Both the position numbers and the translations under genes were made by a program. The notes under the pieces were generated by a model. That model saw nothing but the letters and a program-made list of their open reading frames with translations. It did not search any database and was not told where the DNA came from. A stretch of DNA of 64,000 nucleotides from Stictocephala bisonia (lineage: Eukaryota; Arthropoda; Insecta; Hemiptera; Membracidae), in NCBI GenBank assembly GCA_035578905.1, contig JAQJVL010000516.1:294001-358000 (forward strand). The letters run 5' to 3'. Of this stretch, positions 44,625-53,884 are shown piece by piece (the first letter of the stretch is position 1; every line of letters begins with the position of its first letter).

Positions 44625-47101
44625 TTAAATTGTACTGATGCCAAAAGTTATTTGCTCATGTTTAGGGTTTTTCTTGATTTCACAGCAAACGGGTGGCTTC
44701 TTATACAATTTTGGCCACCATGATTGAAAGTCATAGATGATATCTTCATTTGCCTCTACAACAAAAAACTTTTGGGGTGTACTGCATTGAAATATTAGTG
44801 ATGTCAGCTCGTGCATAGTGAACAAACGATCACGTTTCCTTAGGCGTCTCTTTATTATAGAGAAATCCCTATCACAAGGTGAATAGCTATGGCCAATAAA
44901 TAGGAAAGAAATGTTTAATTTTTCTGAATTGCCCCATGTCTGTCAAAGCCATGAAGAAACGAGAAACAGCATGATTCTTATTTTGACCAGCAAAATTATC
45001 TGCATATACATGAAGCTTATCATAAGAATCAGATACATTATCGAAGTAAGTTTTTAAAAACGAGCATACTTCATCTGAAGAGAACATGTGCTTAGCATAT
45101 TTCTTGATCTCTCCAAAGCCTTTGACTGAGTGCAGCATGAGACACTGTTGCACCAGTTGGAGTCTTTTGGCGTTAGAGGTTTGTCACACAAATGGGTCTC
45201 GTCATACCTTAAAGGCAGGATCCAGTGTGTACACTAGTGTACAGGTTGAGAATGCCCAGTCAGGCAAAACACTTATTACCGAAGGTGTCCCTCAGGGTTC
45301 AATCCTTGGTCCAGTTTTGTTTAATCTATATATCAATGGACTAAAATTTTCAATTCAGTTCGGAAAAGTTATTCAGTATGCTGATGACACGACTCTTTGT
45401 GAGATGTATGGATCATCACGTGATTTAGAAGTAAAATCATTTATTGATCTGAATCAATGCATTCAACATTTTAATAAAATGGGCCTGAAAACAAACAATT
45501 CTAAGTCAAATTTCATAACATTTTGTCTTCCTCAACACTTTGAACAGAATCAAATTAAAGTAATGGTGGACGATGTACTCTTAGAGGAAACGGAGTCCAC
45601 GAAGTTCCTTGGAATACACCTTGACAAAGGGTTGACTTGGGACGTTCACATTGACAGTGTGTGTGCTAGAGTTAACTCGGGCAATTTTGCTCTGCGCAAC
45701 CTGGCACAATTCTGCTCCCTGGAAGTCTTAAAACTTGCATACTTTGGCTTGATCCATACCCACTTAGCCTATGGTATAAGACTTTGGGGTATCTGTTCTA
45801 CATACAAGCTGGAAAGGGTATTTAGACTTGAAAAAAGAGCTGTCAGAACTATTTTAAAATTAAAAGTCAGAGAGTCATGTCGAGAAGCATGAAACTATGG
45901 GACTAGAGGGAGGAATAATTACAGAACGCAGAGGCATAGAAGCGCAGCTTTCAAGCGTCTGCCATCACAAGTGGGTGTAAACATAAACAATTTGCTCCCT
46001 GAACAAATTAAAAATCAAAACCTGAATTTGTTCAAAAGACGTTTAAAATACCTTTTGGTGGAAAGTGCTTTTTATTCAGTTGAAGAATTCTTTCAAAGCC
46101 GCCGGGACAATCAGTAAACACCCTATCATGCAATTCTGGTGTGTGAATTCAAGTGTGTGAATGTATGATGATGCATGTGCAAGATGTATGTATGAATGTG
46201 CCCGATTGTGTGTGAGTGTTTTAGGCTAGACTAAATTTTGACTTTTGCAACACAATTGTTACTTGTATTATGCAATAAAGAATTTATTTATTTATCTGGG
46301 CCTCTTTTAGCTTGGTTTTCATGACAGCAAATATCTGAGATCTGTTATCCTTGATGTCTTGTATGCAAAACACGTAAGCTGTTAGCTGACGCAAGTAAAA
46401 ACATTCCTGAACAGAAATTTTTGGCATTGATACATTCTGCATGTAATCTATGACTATAGCAAGAACATTTTCATTAATTTTTTTTCTTCAATCTCTAGCG
46501 TTATGCAAGCATAGTATTTTTTTTTTCTTTTCTCTTGTGTACAATATAGTATGCGATTGCAGCACGCTTTGCTGCTTCATTCAGATGTGGACTTTTTATT
46601 TTAACTCTTAATGATTCAAAAACAACATGTATAATCTGTGGTTGACCAAACTTTAAATTAAAGTCCCTTCAAAAGATCAACCAGTATGATGTATAGTTTA
46701 CCTTTAAGCTTGGATACGTATCCTTGAACATGGCATACATAGTTTTTACGTTAAACTCAGATTACAGAAATTTAAACTTTTTTGCTGAATAGAGTGACTC
46801 GTCTGAACAGGAAAAGTAGCGATATGATCATACATTTTCTCCCTAACATCAGTAGGGAGAGAATAACTGGTACGTTTCCCTCTCATGTCTTTCACGGGTT
46901 TGCAGTTTAATTTCAAATCCATTATACGCCTAACTCTCTTGACTGTAACTGCATAAATAGAAACCTTGTGGTTGACTTAAGGTGTTCCAGTTAGTCTTGC
47001 TTTTTTTGAATTATGGTACTTTTGTCATTTTCTGGTGTTTTCTGTTTTCTACCAACAATTGGTTCAGCACGATCGTCATTATCAATGTTTTCTTCCATTT
47101 A
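44625..47101 (-). pseudogene. Transposase-like gene of the DNA transposon, broken
   Basis: Read on the minus strand. The N-terminus starts near 47099 (MEENIDNDDRAEPIVGRKQK) and is followed by basic and FPVQTSHSIQQKSLNF pieces near 46850-46780. Past the nested LINE comes KYAKHMFSSDEVCSFLKTYF and KLHVYADNFAGQNKNHAVSR, then FFMALTDMGQFRKIKHFFPI and the C-terminal LFTMHELTSLIFQCS. Known: the pattern L-h-h-D-x-C/F-x-GQN-K-NH-x-V-x-RF-h followed by a FP..GHS region occurs in a transposon-derived family common in insect genomes, with the Asp of ADN/DS probably catalytic. The expected GHSY-CDRDF segment is damaged. I do not assign the superfamily. Confidence 0.65.
45098..46290 (+). mobile_element. 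5'-truncated LINE nested in the transposase gene
   Basis: The sequence joins the transposase at about 45098 with LDLSKAFD (RT motif A). After a frame change it continues in an open frame to 45892 with TEGVPQGSILGPVLFNLYIN, VIQYADDTTLCEMYG (catalytic YADD intact), KTNNSKSNFITF, KFLGIHLDKGLTWDVHID and FGLIHTHLAYGIRLWGI. Degraded frames and a 3' UTR follow, with AATAAAG and a (TTTA)n tail ending near 46290. On the other side the transposase resumes. Known: this motif set is RT of the Jockey/CR1-like LINE group. The ATG at 45086 is in the host transposon, not a real start. 5' truncation and a simple tail fit target-primed reverse transcription. Confidence 0.85.
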
Positions 47102-47452
47102 TATGTTTAAAAATACTTTGAAATAGTAAAATATCAGCGAGTTACTGTTTACTTATTAATAGCAACAACAGGACAGAGTGAGGTTAGAAGTCGAGTTGTC
47201 AAACAGTGAGTAACTAGCGCTCACGTTTCTCGTCATATACACGGTGCTCAGCTGTTTTTTGTTAAAAGGGCATTTGTGCTGCACATCTGCCCGTTCAACA
47301 TAAATCCTATTTTTCAGAGGTTCCATTTTTGCTGTTTTGATGATTGCACAACTGCCGCTTTAAGGCGACATATGTATCTATCAGTGTAGATTACTATTTT
47401 AACAAAATATGCAACAAAATTTGTGAAAAAATGTAACATCTACCCTTTTAAC

Positions 47453-47920
47453 AAACAGCGATTCATTTGCATAGTAATATGCTAAATACAAATGGTAGTT
47501 AACAATATTGAGACAAAATACATTTTTCCGTATCAGCAGTCAAAAAACAACTACTGATAAAATGAACCAGGTATAAATGATAAATTGATATTATTAATTC
47601 ATTATTCATTTCTAAGACGCTGATCGTAGAGACGTAGGCGAATATGATGGGTGAATGAGTGTATATGAACGAGTGTAGCCATTGTTACTATCTGCGTTCC
47701 ACTTAGCTCAGTAAGGACTATTTATTAATCGCCCAATAGTCAACTATGGCACCTACAGTTTTACGTGGAATCCGAAACATGTAGTGTTGGTCTGATTTTC
47801 AGCTAACTGACAAGTCTGTCATTAACTCAGTTATCTCCCCTACACAACATCTAAACCTTGAGTAGCATCCAAAATGGACACCCCAGACTTCGATAGTAGT
47901 ATCCACGTCGATGGCAACCA
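47453..47920. other. Spacer, nothing recognised
   Basis: Gene B intron 1 sequence with no feature recognised. Confidence 0.4.
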
Positions 47921-47924
47921 TTGA

Positions 47925-48020
47925 GCGAACGCCGTGACTAAGAAATTATTTATGAAGGGGGTTGGTTCTTTCCGGATCTCGTTCATTGTCAAGGTAAGAG
48001 GAAGGCTACCTGCAGGCAAG
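47925..48020 (+). repeat. Diverged single copy of the 103-bp satellite unit
   Basis: gaagggggttggttctttcc, then ctcgttcattgtcaaggtaagagg and caggcaagtggccaaac follow the order of the satellite unit (gaaggaggttgaatcatttt, cgtgttcgttgacaaggtaagagg, aaggcaagtgggcaac). It stands alone, about 9 kb from the array. Confidence 0.6.
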
Positions 48021-48367
48021 TGGCCAAACGCAGATTTAAGCCCCTCCTCTAATAAAATAAAACAAATTTTCATACTGTAACGTTTTAATAAATAAATATT
48101 TTGGTGTTTTATATTTTTTTCTATCGTTATTCATGACTATTACATTTGTGATTATTGATTTTGAATTACTACATTTCTTTGAATATATTGATCTTTAACG
48201 TAAATTTGATAAAATTCATCCAGTTGTTTTAGTTTTCTAATATTTTAAGTCTATACGAAATTTCTGGCTGATATTATGGTACTAAACACAAATATAAACT
48301 TCAAAATGATGGTTTGACGTTTTATATTAACTGTATTTTATTGATTTTCATCAACCGCTGTTTCAGA
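48021..48367. other. AT-rich spacer, nothing recognised
   Basis: No feature recognised. Confidence 0.4.
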
Positions 48368-48513
48368 TTCTCAGTTAGAAATATATAAATAGACGATAGC
48401 TGTGTAAGTTTCTCGGTTAGAGACATATAAATAGACGACAGCTGTGTAAGTTTCTCGGTTAGAGACTTATAAATAGACGATAGCTGTGTAAGTTTCTCGG
48501 TTAGAGACATAAT
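48368..48513. repeat. 42-bp minisatellite, about 3.5 copies
   Basis: agacgatagctgtgtaagtt recurs at 42-bp spacing (tgtgtaag at 48401, 48443, 48485). 42 is a multiple of 3, which explains a chance repeated frame on the minus strand. Confidence 0.95.
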
Positions 48514-48559
48514 GCTGACAACTTCACTAATATGACTTCATCACTTCAACTTAATAACT

Positions 48560-49737
48560 GCAGGATGTAGGAACAGTCCATGTAATTTGTAATTCACGAA
48601 TGGAGGATATTAAAATAGGGAGATGGGGTAATGTTTCTTCACAGACATGTGGAACAGGACCAGGAACATAGGATACTACAGTATTTAGGAACAGTCCATG
48701 CAATTTATAATCCACGAAAGGAGAATATTAAAATAGGGAGATGGGGTAATGTTTCTTCACAGACATGTCGAACAGGACCAGGATCATAGGATACTACAGT
48801 ATGTAGGAACAGTCCATGCAATTTGTAATCCACGAATGGAGGATATTACAATAGGGATATGTGGTAATGTTTCTTCACAGACATGTGGAACAGGACCAGG
48901 AACATAGGATACTACAGTATGTAGGAACTGTCCATGCAATTTGTAATCCACGAATGGAGGATATTACAATAGGGAGATGGGGTAATGTTTCTTCACAGAC
49001 ATGTGGAACAGGACCAGGATCATAGGATACTACAGTATGTAGGAACAGTCCATGCAATTTGTAATCCACGAATGGAGGATATTACAATAGGGATATGTGG
49101 TAATGTTTCTTCACAGACATGTGGAACAGGACCAGGAACATAGGATACTACAGTATGTAGGAACAGTCCATGCAATTTGTAATCCACGAATGGAGGATAT
49201 TAAAATAGGGAGATGGGGTAATGTTTCTTCACAGACATGTGGAACAGGACCAGGATCATAGGATACTACATTATGTAGGAACAGTCCATGCAATGTGTAA
49301 TCCACGAATGGAGGATATTACAATAGGGATATGTGGTAATGTTTCTTCACAGACATGTGGAACAGGATCAGGAACATAGGATACTACAGTATGTAGGAAC
49401 AGTCCATGCAATTTATAATCCACGAATGGAGAATATTAAAATAGGGAGATGGGGTAATGTTTCTTCACAGACATGTGGAACAGGACCAGGAACATAGGAT
49501 AGTACAGTATGTAGGAACAGTCCATGCAATTTATAATCCACGAACGGAGAATATTAAAATAGGGAGATGGGGTAATGTTTCTTCACAGACATGTGGAACA
49601 GGACCAGGAACATAGGATACTACAATATGTAGGAACAGTCCATGCAATTTGTAATCCACGAATGGAGAATATTAAAATAGGGAGATGGGGTAATGTTTCT
49701 TCACAGACATGTGGAACGTAGGATACTACAGCTTTAT
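48560..49737. repeat. 118-bp minisatellite, about 10 copies
   Basis: taggaacagtccatgcaatt recurs about every 118 bp (48568, 48686 and on). Units differ at linked positions: aaaatagggagatgggg alternates with caatagggatatgtggt, and ggaccaggaacat with ggaccaggatcat. Between about 48640 and 49380 this gives an alternating two-unit (236-bp) pattern. Confidence 0.95.
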
Positions 49738-51300
49738 AAAGGCTTTGTTGTTTTTTTTTTACAATTTAAATGAAATATAATGTAGTAACCACTAAATTAT
49801 GTTAATTAAAAAAAAAATAATCAAGGCACTCTTTTTCTACCTTCCCACCGAAGATCACTGTCCAAATATTAATTATCAAGATTGATGCTCAATAAAAACT
49901 ATGCATAAATTATGGTTTCAATCAATCATTCGAAATTCCCTTATTTTTTACATCATTTTGTACACTCTGTAATAGCATAATTACCTTTAGCGTAATTAAA
50001 AGAAATATTGTTATAAATCACTTAAAATATTCGTCTACACTGTAGAAGGCAAGAGACAAAAGCAAGCTTTGGATTTGTCAGACAACCTGCTCCCTCTACT
50101 TTAACATTTTATTGAGTTTGGCAGTTTTTTAAGAGTCTGGGACTCTTTGTTTTGTTTTTGGGCAGTCTTTTTAGTTATGGGGTAGATTAAGGTTATTTTT
50201 CGGGTGAAGATTGTACTCGTGTTTTGGGAGATCGGTTATAAAATGTGTGGCTATTTTTATGAACATACAGGCAGACTTTTCTTCCTTTTCTTCACATAAA
50301 TATTAGTGAAATGAAACGTTGTTACATACAAGAGATACTGTATGCCTGCAGCGAAAATACAAAAGAACCGTTTAGGGGAAGAACAAAATTTGTTCTTCTG
50401 ATAAATACATTAGTACTATCCTCAGTTATAGATGAAGTCCGTATGGTTTTAAATTTTTGTAACAATTTTCAAAGTTCATACATCCGTTGAGTGATTAATT
50501 AAAAGGCATTTCACGTGTTTTTTGCGAAGTCCGAAACATTTAAACAACCGAATTTTGTTCATGTACTAATTTAAATTTTGTTTAATTTAATGAAAAGTGT
50601 GAACGACGATAACCTTTGAACGTATAATACTAACTATAGTTTTTAAAAAACTCCTAAAAATAATTTTATTAATACATTGGTTTACCTCATTTTGTATCTA
50701 TAAAATATATAATTGTGTGTTTGTCCTATAGTGGGAGAGTAAAGCAATATCTTCCGTATCTCAAAACATTCTTTACCACATTACATGTTGTAAACATAAT
50801 GAACTTATAATGTTAATAATTGGGCAACGTTTTATTTATTACAGAAGTGATAATAAATTACTGGTATTACTGAATATTTATTATTATAACTATTCATTTA
50901 TTACTAACTTAAATAATAACAATAAAGTTGTTTTATGAATTCAACAGATTGGATATAATGAAAATGGAGTACCCAATTAATAGGAATTGTTTTCAATGTC
51001 TACAGAATCAATTATGTTTGGCTGAGTAGTAAATGTAGGTTAACTGATAATAGCTGATAAGACAAAAGATACTACCTTCCCCTCCTCAGGGCCAATGGCT
51101 TTATGAAGGCCCACAGAAGTAATCTGGTGACCCTTGGCCTAATGATCTTACATAATTGTAGGTGTGAACTATTATGTCACTGTGTAGTAAACTGTGAAAT
51201 AAAACGTTTACTAAGTTAACATGTCATATTCTGATTATTGCACCATGCCAATATAAGTTCATACTATTCATACACTCGGTTAAGAAATCTTCATATTATT
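49738..51300. other. AT-rich spacer, nothing recognised
   Basis: About 1.5 kb without a recognisable frame, repeat or element. Confidence 0.4.
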
Positions 51301-51304
51301 CTTT

Positions 51305-51445
51305 TATCTTAATAAATAAATAAAAATGCCTTTATTTACAAGCGTTTCTCAGTACATAACTGTTTTACAGAACAACTTAAGTCAATGGCCTTAATACTAA
51401 GAAATAAATATTAAAAACTAAGAACAGTGCAAGTTAAGATTAAGG

Positions 51446-51505
<60 letters not shown>

Positions 51506-53130
51506 TTACAAAGAAACACAAAGACTTAAAATTACAATATACTATTGGGCTACGAAAAGCTCTTTAATTTTACTCTTAAATGAGCGTATAGTACATGATT
51601 TGATGGCTGGGGGGGAGGCCATTGTACAACTTAGGGCCGAAATAAGAAAAACTCCGTCTCCCACTTCTAAACGGACCTTAGGGAAATGGAGTAAATGTGC
51701 ATGGCGTATACTACGCTGCGAGACCTCTTCCCGGTACAACAGCCTTTCGCTTAAGTACTGTGGCTCACTGTGTGACAGTACCTTGTGAGTCATCATGCAG
51801 CAAGTTAGAATCCTGCATACGGTCTCCATTGGCAGTAAACCAATAGCCTCCCGAAAAGGAGAAACATGATCAAAACGTCTCAAATTGAAAATGAAACGGA
51901 TTGCAGAGTTTTGAAGCTTTTGAATTCGCTCTATATCTTCACACGAGATGCTGTTACCGTATGCAGGGTAGCAGTAGTAAAATACTGACAAAATCAGTCA
52001 CTGCATGATGTGAAACTTAGCGGATTCTGGTAGCAGATCTCTAAAATGGTACAGACCTCTCAAACTACCCAGTGCACGTTGTGCAGAGTAAGTGACATGC
52101 TCAGTGAAAGTCAGGTCATTGTCTAGCACGACACCGAGAGTTTTGACTTTGCCGCTTACAGCCAAGCTTACACCACTGAGCATGATCTCAATGCCCCTTG
52201 AGCTAAGGGACTGCACCAGAGTCTGTGGGGCAAAATGGAGAACGGTACATTTGTCTATATTGAGTTTTAGGCTATTGTTTACGGACCAGGTGGTAATGCT
52301 TTCAAGATCCGAATTAATTAGCATGAAGGCCTCCTCAATTGAGCCAGGCTCGTATGACAAGTGCAGCTGACAATCATCTGCATACAAATGAGCAGTGCAG
52401 CTTTGTACACATTCGGGAAGGTCACATGTGTACAAATTGAAAAGTATAGGACCAAGACAGCTACCCTGAGGTACACCTCGATGTCTATTAAGAGGAATGG
52501 ATGTCTCACATCCCAGCTTTGTAACCTGGCTTCTATTTTCAAGGTATGACTTCACCCACTCGATAGCATCTGCACCAAAGCCACAAAAATTCATTTTCGC
52601 AGCCAGTAACTTATGGTTCATGGAATCAAAGGTTTGAGAATAATCAAGCAGAACCAGTGAACTGTGTCTTCCATTATCTTTACTATCAAACAGGTCACTA
52701 AAGAAGTTTACCAAGTGCATGTGCTGTGGCTTTTCCTGAACCCAGATTGTGTTTTCGGCAAAATATTTTCTTTGTCCATCTATTCTACAATCTGTCGAGT
52801 TACAACTTTTTCTAATATCTTTGACATCGCAGTCAGTATCGAGATGGGTCTTGTTGGACACTTTTAGGGGCTGTCACTTTTGGTATTGGATGCACAATGC
52901 TCGACTTCCAGCTCTGAGGAAACACCCCACTCAACAGGGACTCATTTATGAGGTGTGTAATCGCATCCACAGGATCTTCACTCAAATTGAGCCAGAGGAA
53001 GGTTATGAGCAGTGACCTCACCACTCAAACTCGTTTCACTTACTGAGCCGTCTATTGATGACGTGTATATTTGATCTCGTCCTAAAAGCACTTGTTCTAA
53101 AAGTGCAGCAAGCTTTTTTATATGTTTTTT
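51305..53130 (-). mobile_element. LINE on minus strand, nearly intact RT, 5' truncated
   Basis: Read on the minus strand. From about 53090: DAITHLINESLLSGVFPQSW and SSIVHPIPK (RT motif 0-1), then after frame changes RPISILTAMSKILEKVV; SLVLLDYSQTFDSMNHKLL (motif A); RGVPQGSCLGPILFNLYTCD; HLYADDCQLHLSY (catalytic YADD); SLKLNIDKCTVLHFAP; KTLGVVLDNDLTFTEHV. After one stop near 51995 comes YYCYPAYGNSISCEDIERIQ with IQKLQNSAIRFIFNLRR, ending FVAQ* at 51542. A 3' UTR with an AT microsatellite and a (TTTA)n tail ends near 51305. The motif A Ala is Thr (QTFDSM). Few breaks, so a fairly young copy, Jockey/CR1-like; the endonuclease part is absent. Confidence 0.88.
51446..51502. repeat. (AT)n microsatellite
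   Basis: About 57 bp of pure AT in the 3' UTR of the minus-strand LINE. Confidence 0.98.
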
Positions 53131-53769
53131 TACACAATCGTATCCAATACATTATTATCATTTTCATACAAAAACAAAAATAACATATTATGTAAATCAC
53201 ATACCATTGTTAGTTGTTTTGTAAGCCAAAGTAACCAATATGAGGAACCATAGATCTAGGTAGGCATGAGTGGAGTGAGTGACTGATGCCCAAGATCGTC
53301 AAGCGAGGCGGGGTATTATTGTTTTTTTTCGAGACTAAAGCGGCAAGCGGGAGCGGTTTCAAGCCTCAAAGCCGGTCTGGATTCCTCTGTGCCACTCCCA
53401 TTGGGAGGTTACATTTAAACCGAGGCAACGAATAAAATGGATTTGTTTTAGAAGGTCAGGGAAACTGTGTTCTAGTCCAAGTCTCTCGCAAGGCTGAAGG
53501 CGATGTTCACAATTTACATTTCAGGTAAGTTTCCATTCAAGGCTATGAAGCCACACGCAGTAGTCTCTAGTGAGGCGATGGCTTAGTTCTCCATGGGGGG
53601 CTGGAGCTGTATTATTGTAGTATTTCATAATATTAAGTAAATTATTTACAGGGATACAATGCCATTAATATCAATTCAAGGTAGTACACATTATGCTATG
53701 GTATGTTACTTAACTGTATACAATACGTAAATATCATATACAATTGTCAAATTTCCATGTGATGAACAG
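53131..53769 (+). other. End of gene B intron 1, nothing recognised
   Basis: About 53250-53600 is less AT-rich (caagcgaggcggggtatt, aagccggtctggattcct) and may be a decayed interspersed repeat; I cannot name it. The acceptor for exon 2 is gatgaacag at 53761-53769, with a weak pyrimidine tract. Confidence 0.4.
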
Positions 53770-53850
53770 GTTAGAATTGAACACAAATGATCTGGACCAG
53801 CCTACGGTCCGTGGCAAGTATCCAATACGAGATGGGCCCCTGACCACAAC
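53770..53850 (+). CDS. Gene B exon 2, PAT transporter
   Basis: After one phase base the exon reads LELNTNDLDQPTVRGKYPIR then DGPLTT and ends at a strong donor CACAAC|GTAAGTATG. The last two bases (AC) join G of exon 3 to make Thr, leading into NTDTLMHVIK. Known: PATs have a YP/DP...NPT-x-TDTL-H segment just before transmembrane segment 1, and KYPIRDGPL--TNTDTL matches that order. The start is uncertain. An ATG at 53762 is in frame with this exon, so a transcript could begin here; acceptor use at 53769 joined to exon 1 is preferred because the phase fits. Length and splice phases leave little doubt that the exon is real. Confidence 0.78.
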
Positions 53851-53884
53851 GTAAGTATGCATCAGTAACTGGTACACTTCTTCA

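Larger units (their letters stand above)
43885..47452 (-). mobile_element. DNA transposon with 20-bp TIRs and inactive transposase
   Basis: gttaaaagggctgatgttac at 43885-43904 is inverted at 47433-47452 as gtaacatctacccttttaac (two mismatches). Further subterminal copies of the same motif occur inside (catctgcccttttaac near 44072, gttaaaagggcatttgtgc near 47263). The minus strand between them holds a broken transposase-like gene, and a LINE is nested in it. Total 3.57 kb, about 2.4 kb without the LINE. No clear target duplication is visible. The superfamily is not assigned. Confidence 0.8.

Noticed and set aside
45086..45130. ATG at 45086 as start of the RT gene
   Set aside because: It is in the host transposon sequence read in the opposite direction; the LINE begins at about 45098 and is 5' truncated.
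47840..48073. Minus-strand frame of 77 codons with coding-like composition
   Set aside because: No family recognised, and it overlaps the solitary satellite unit on the other strand; chance cannot be excluded.
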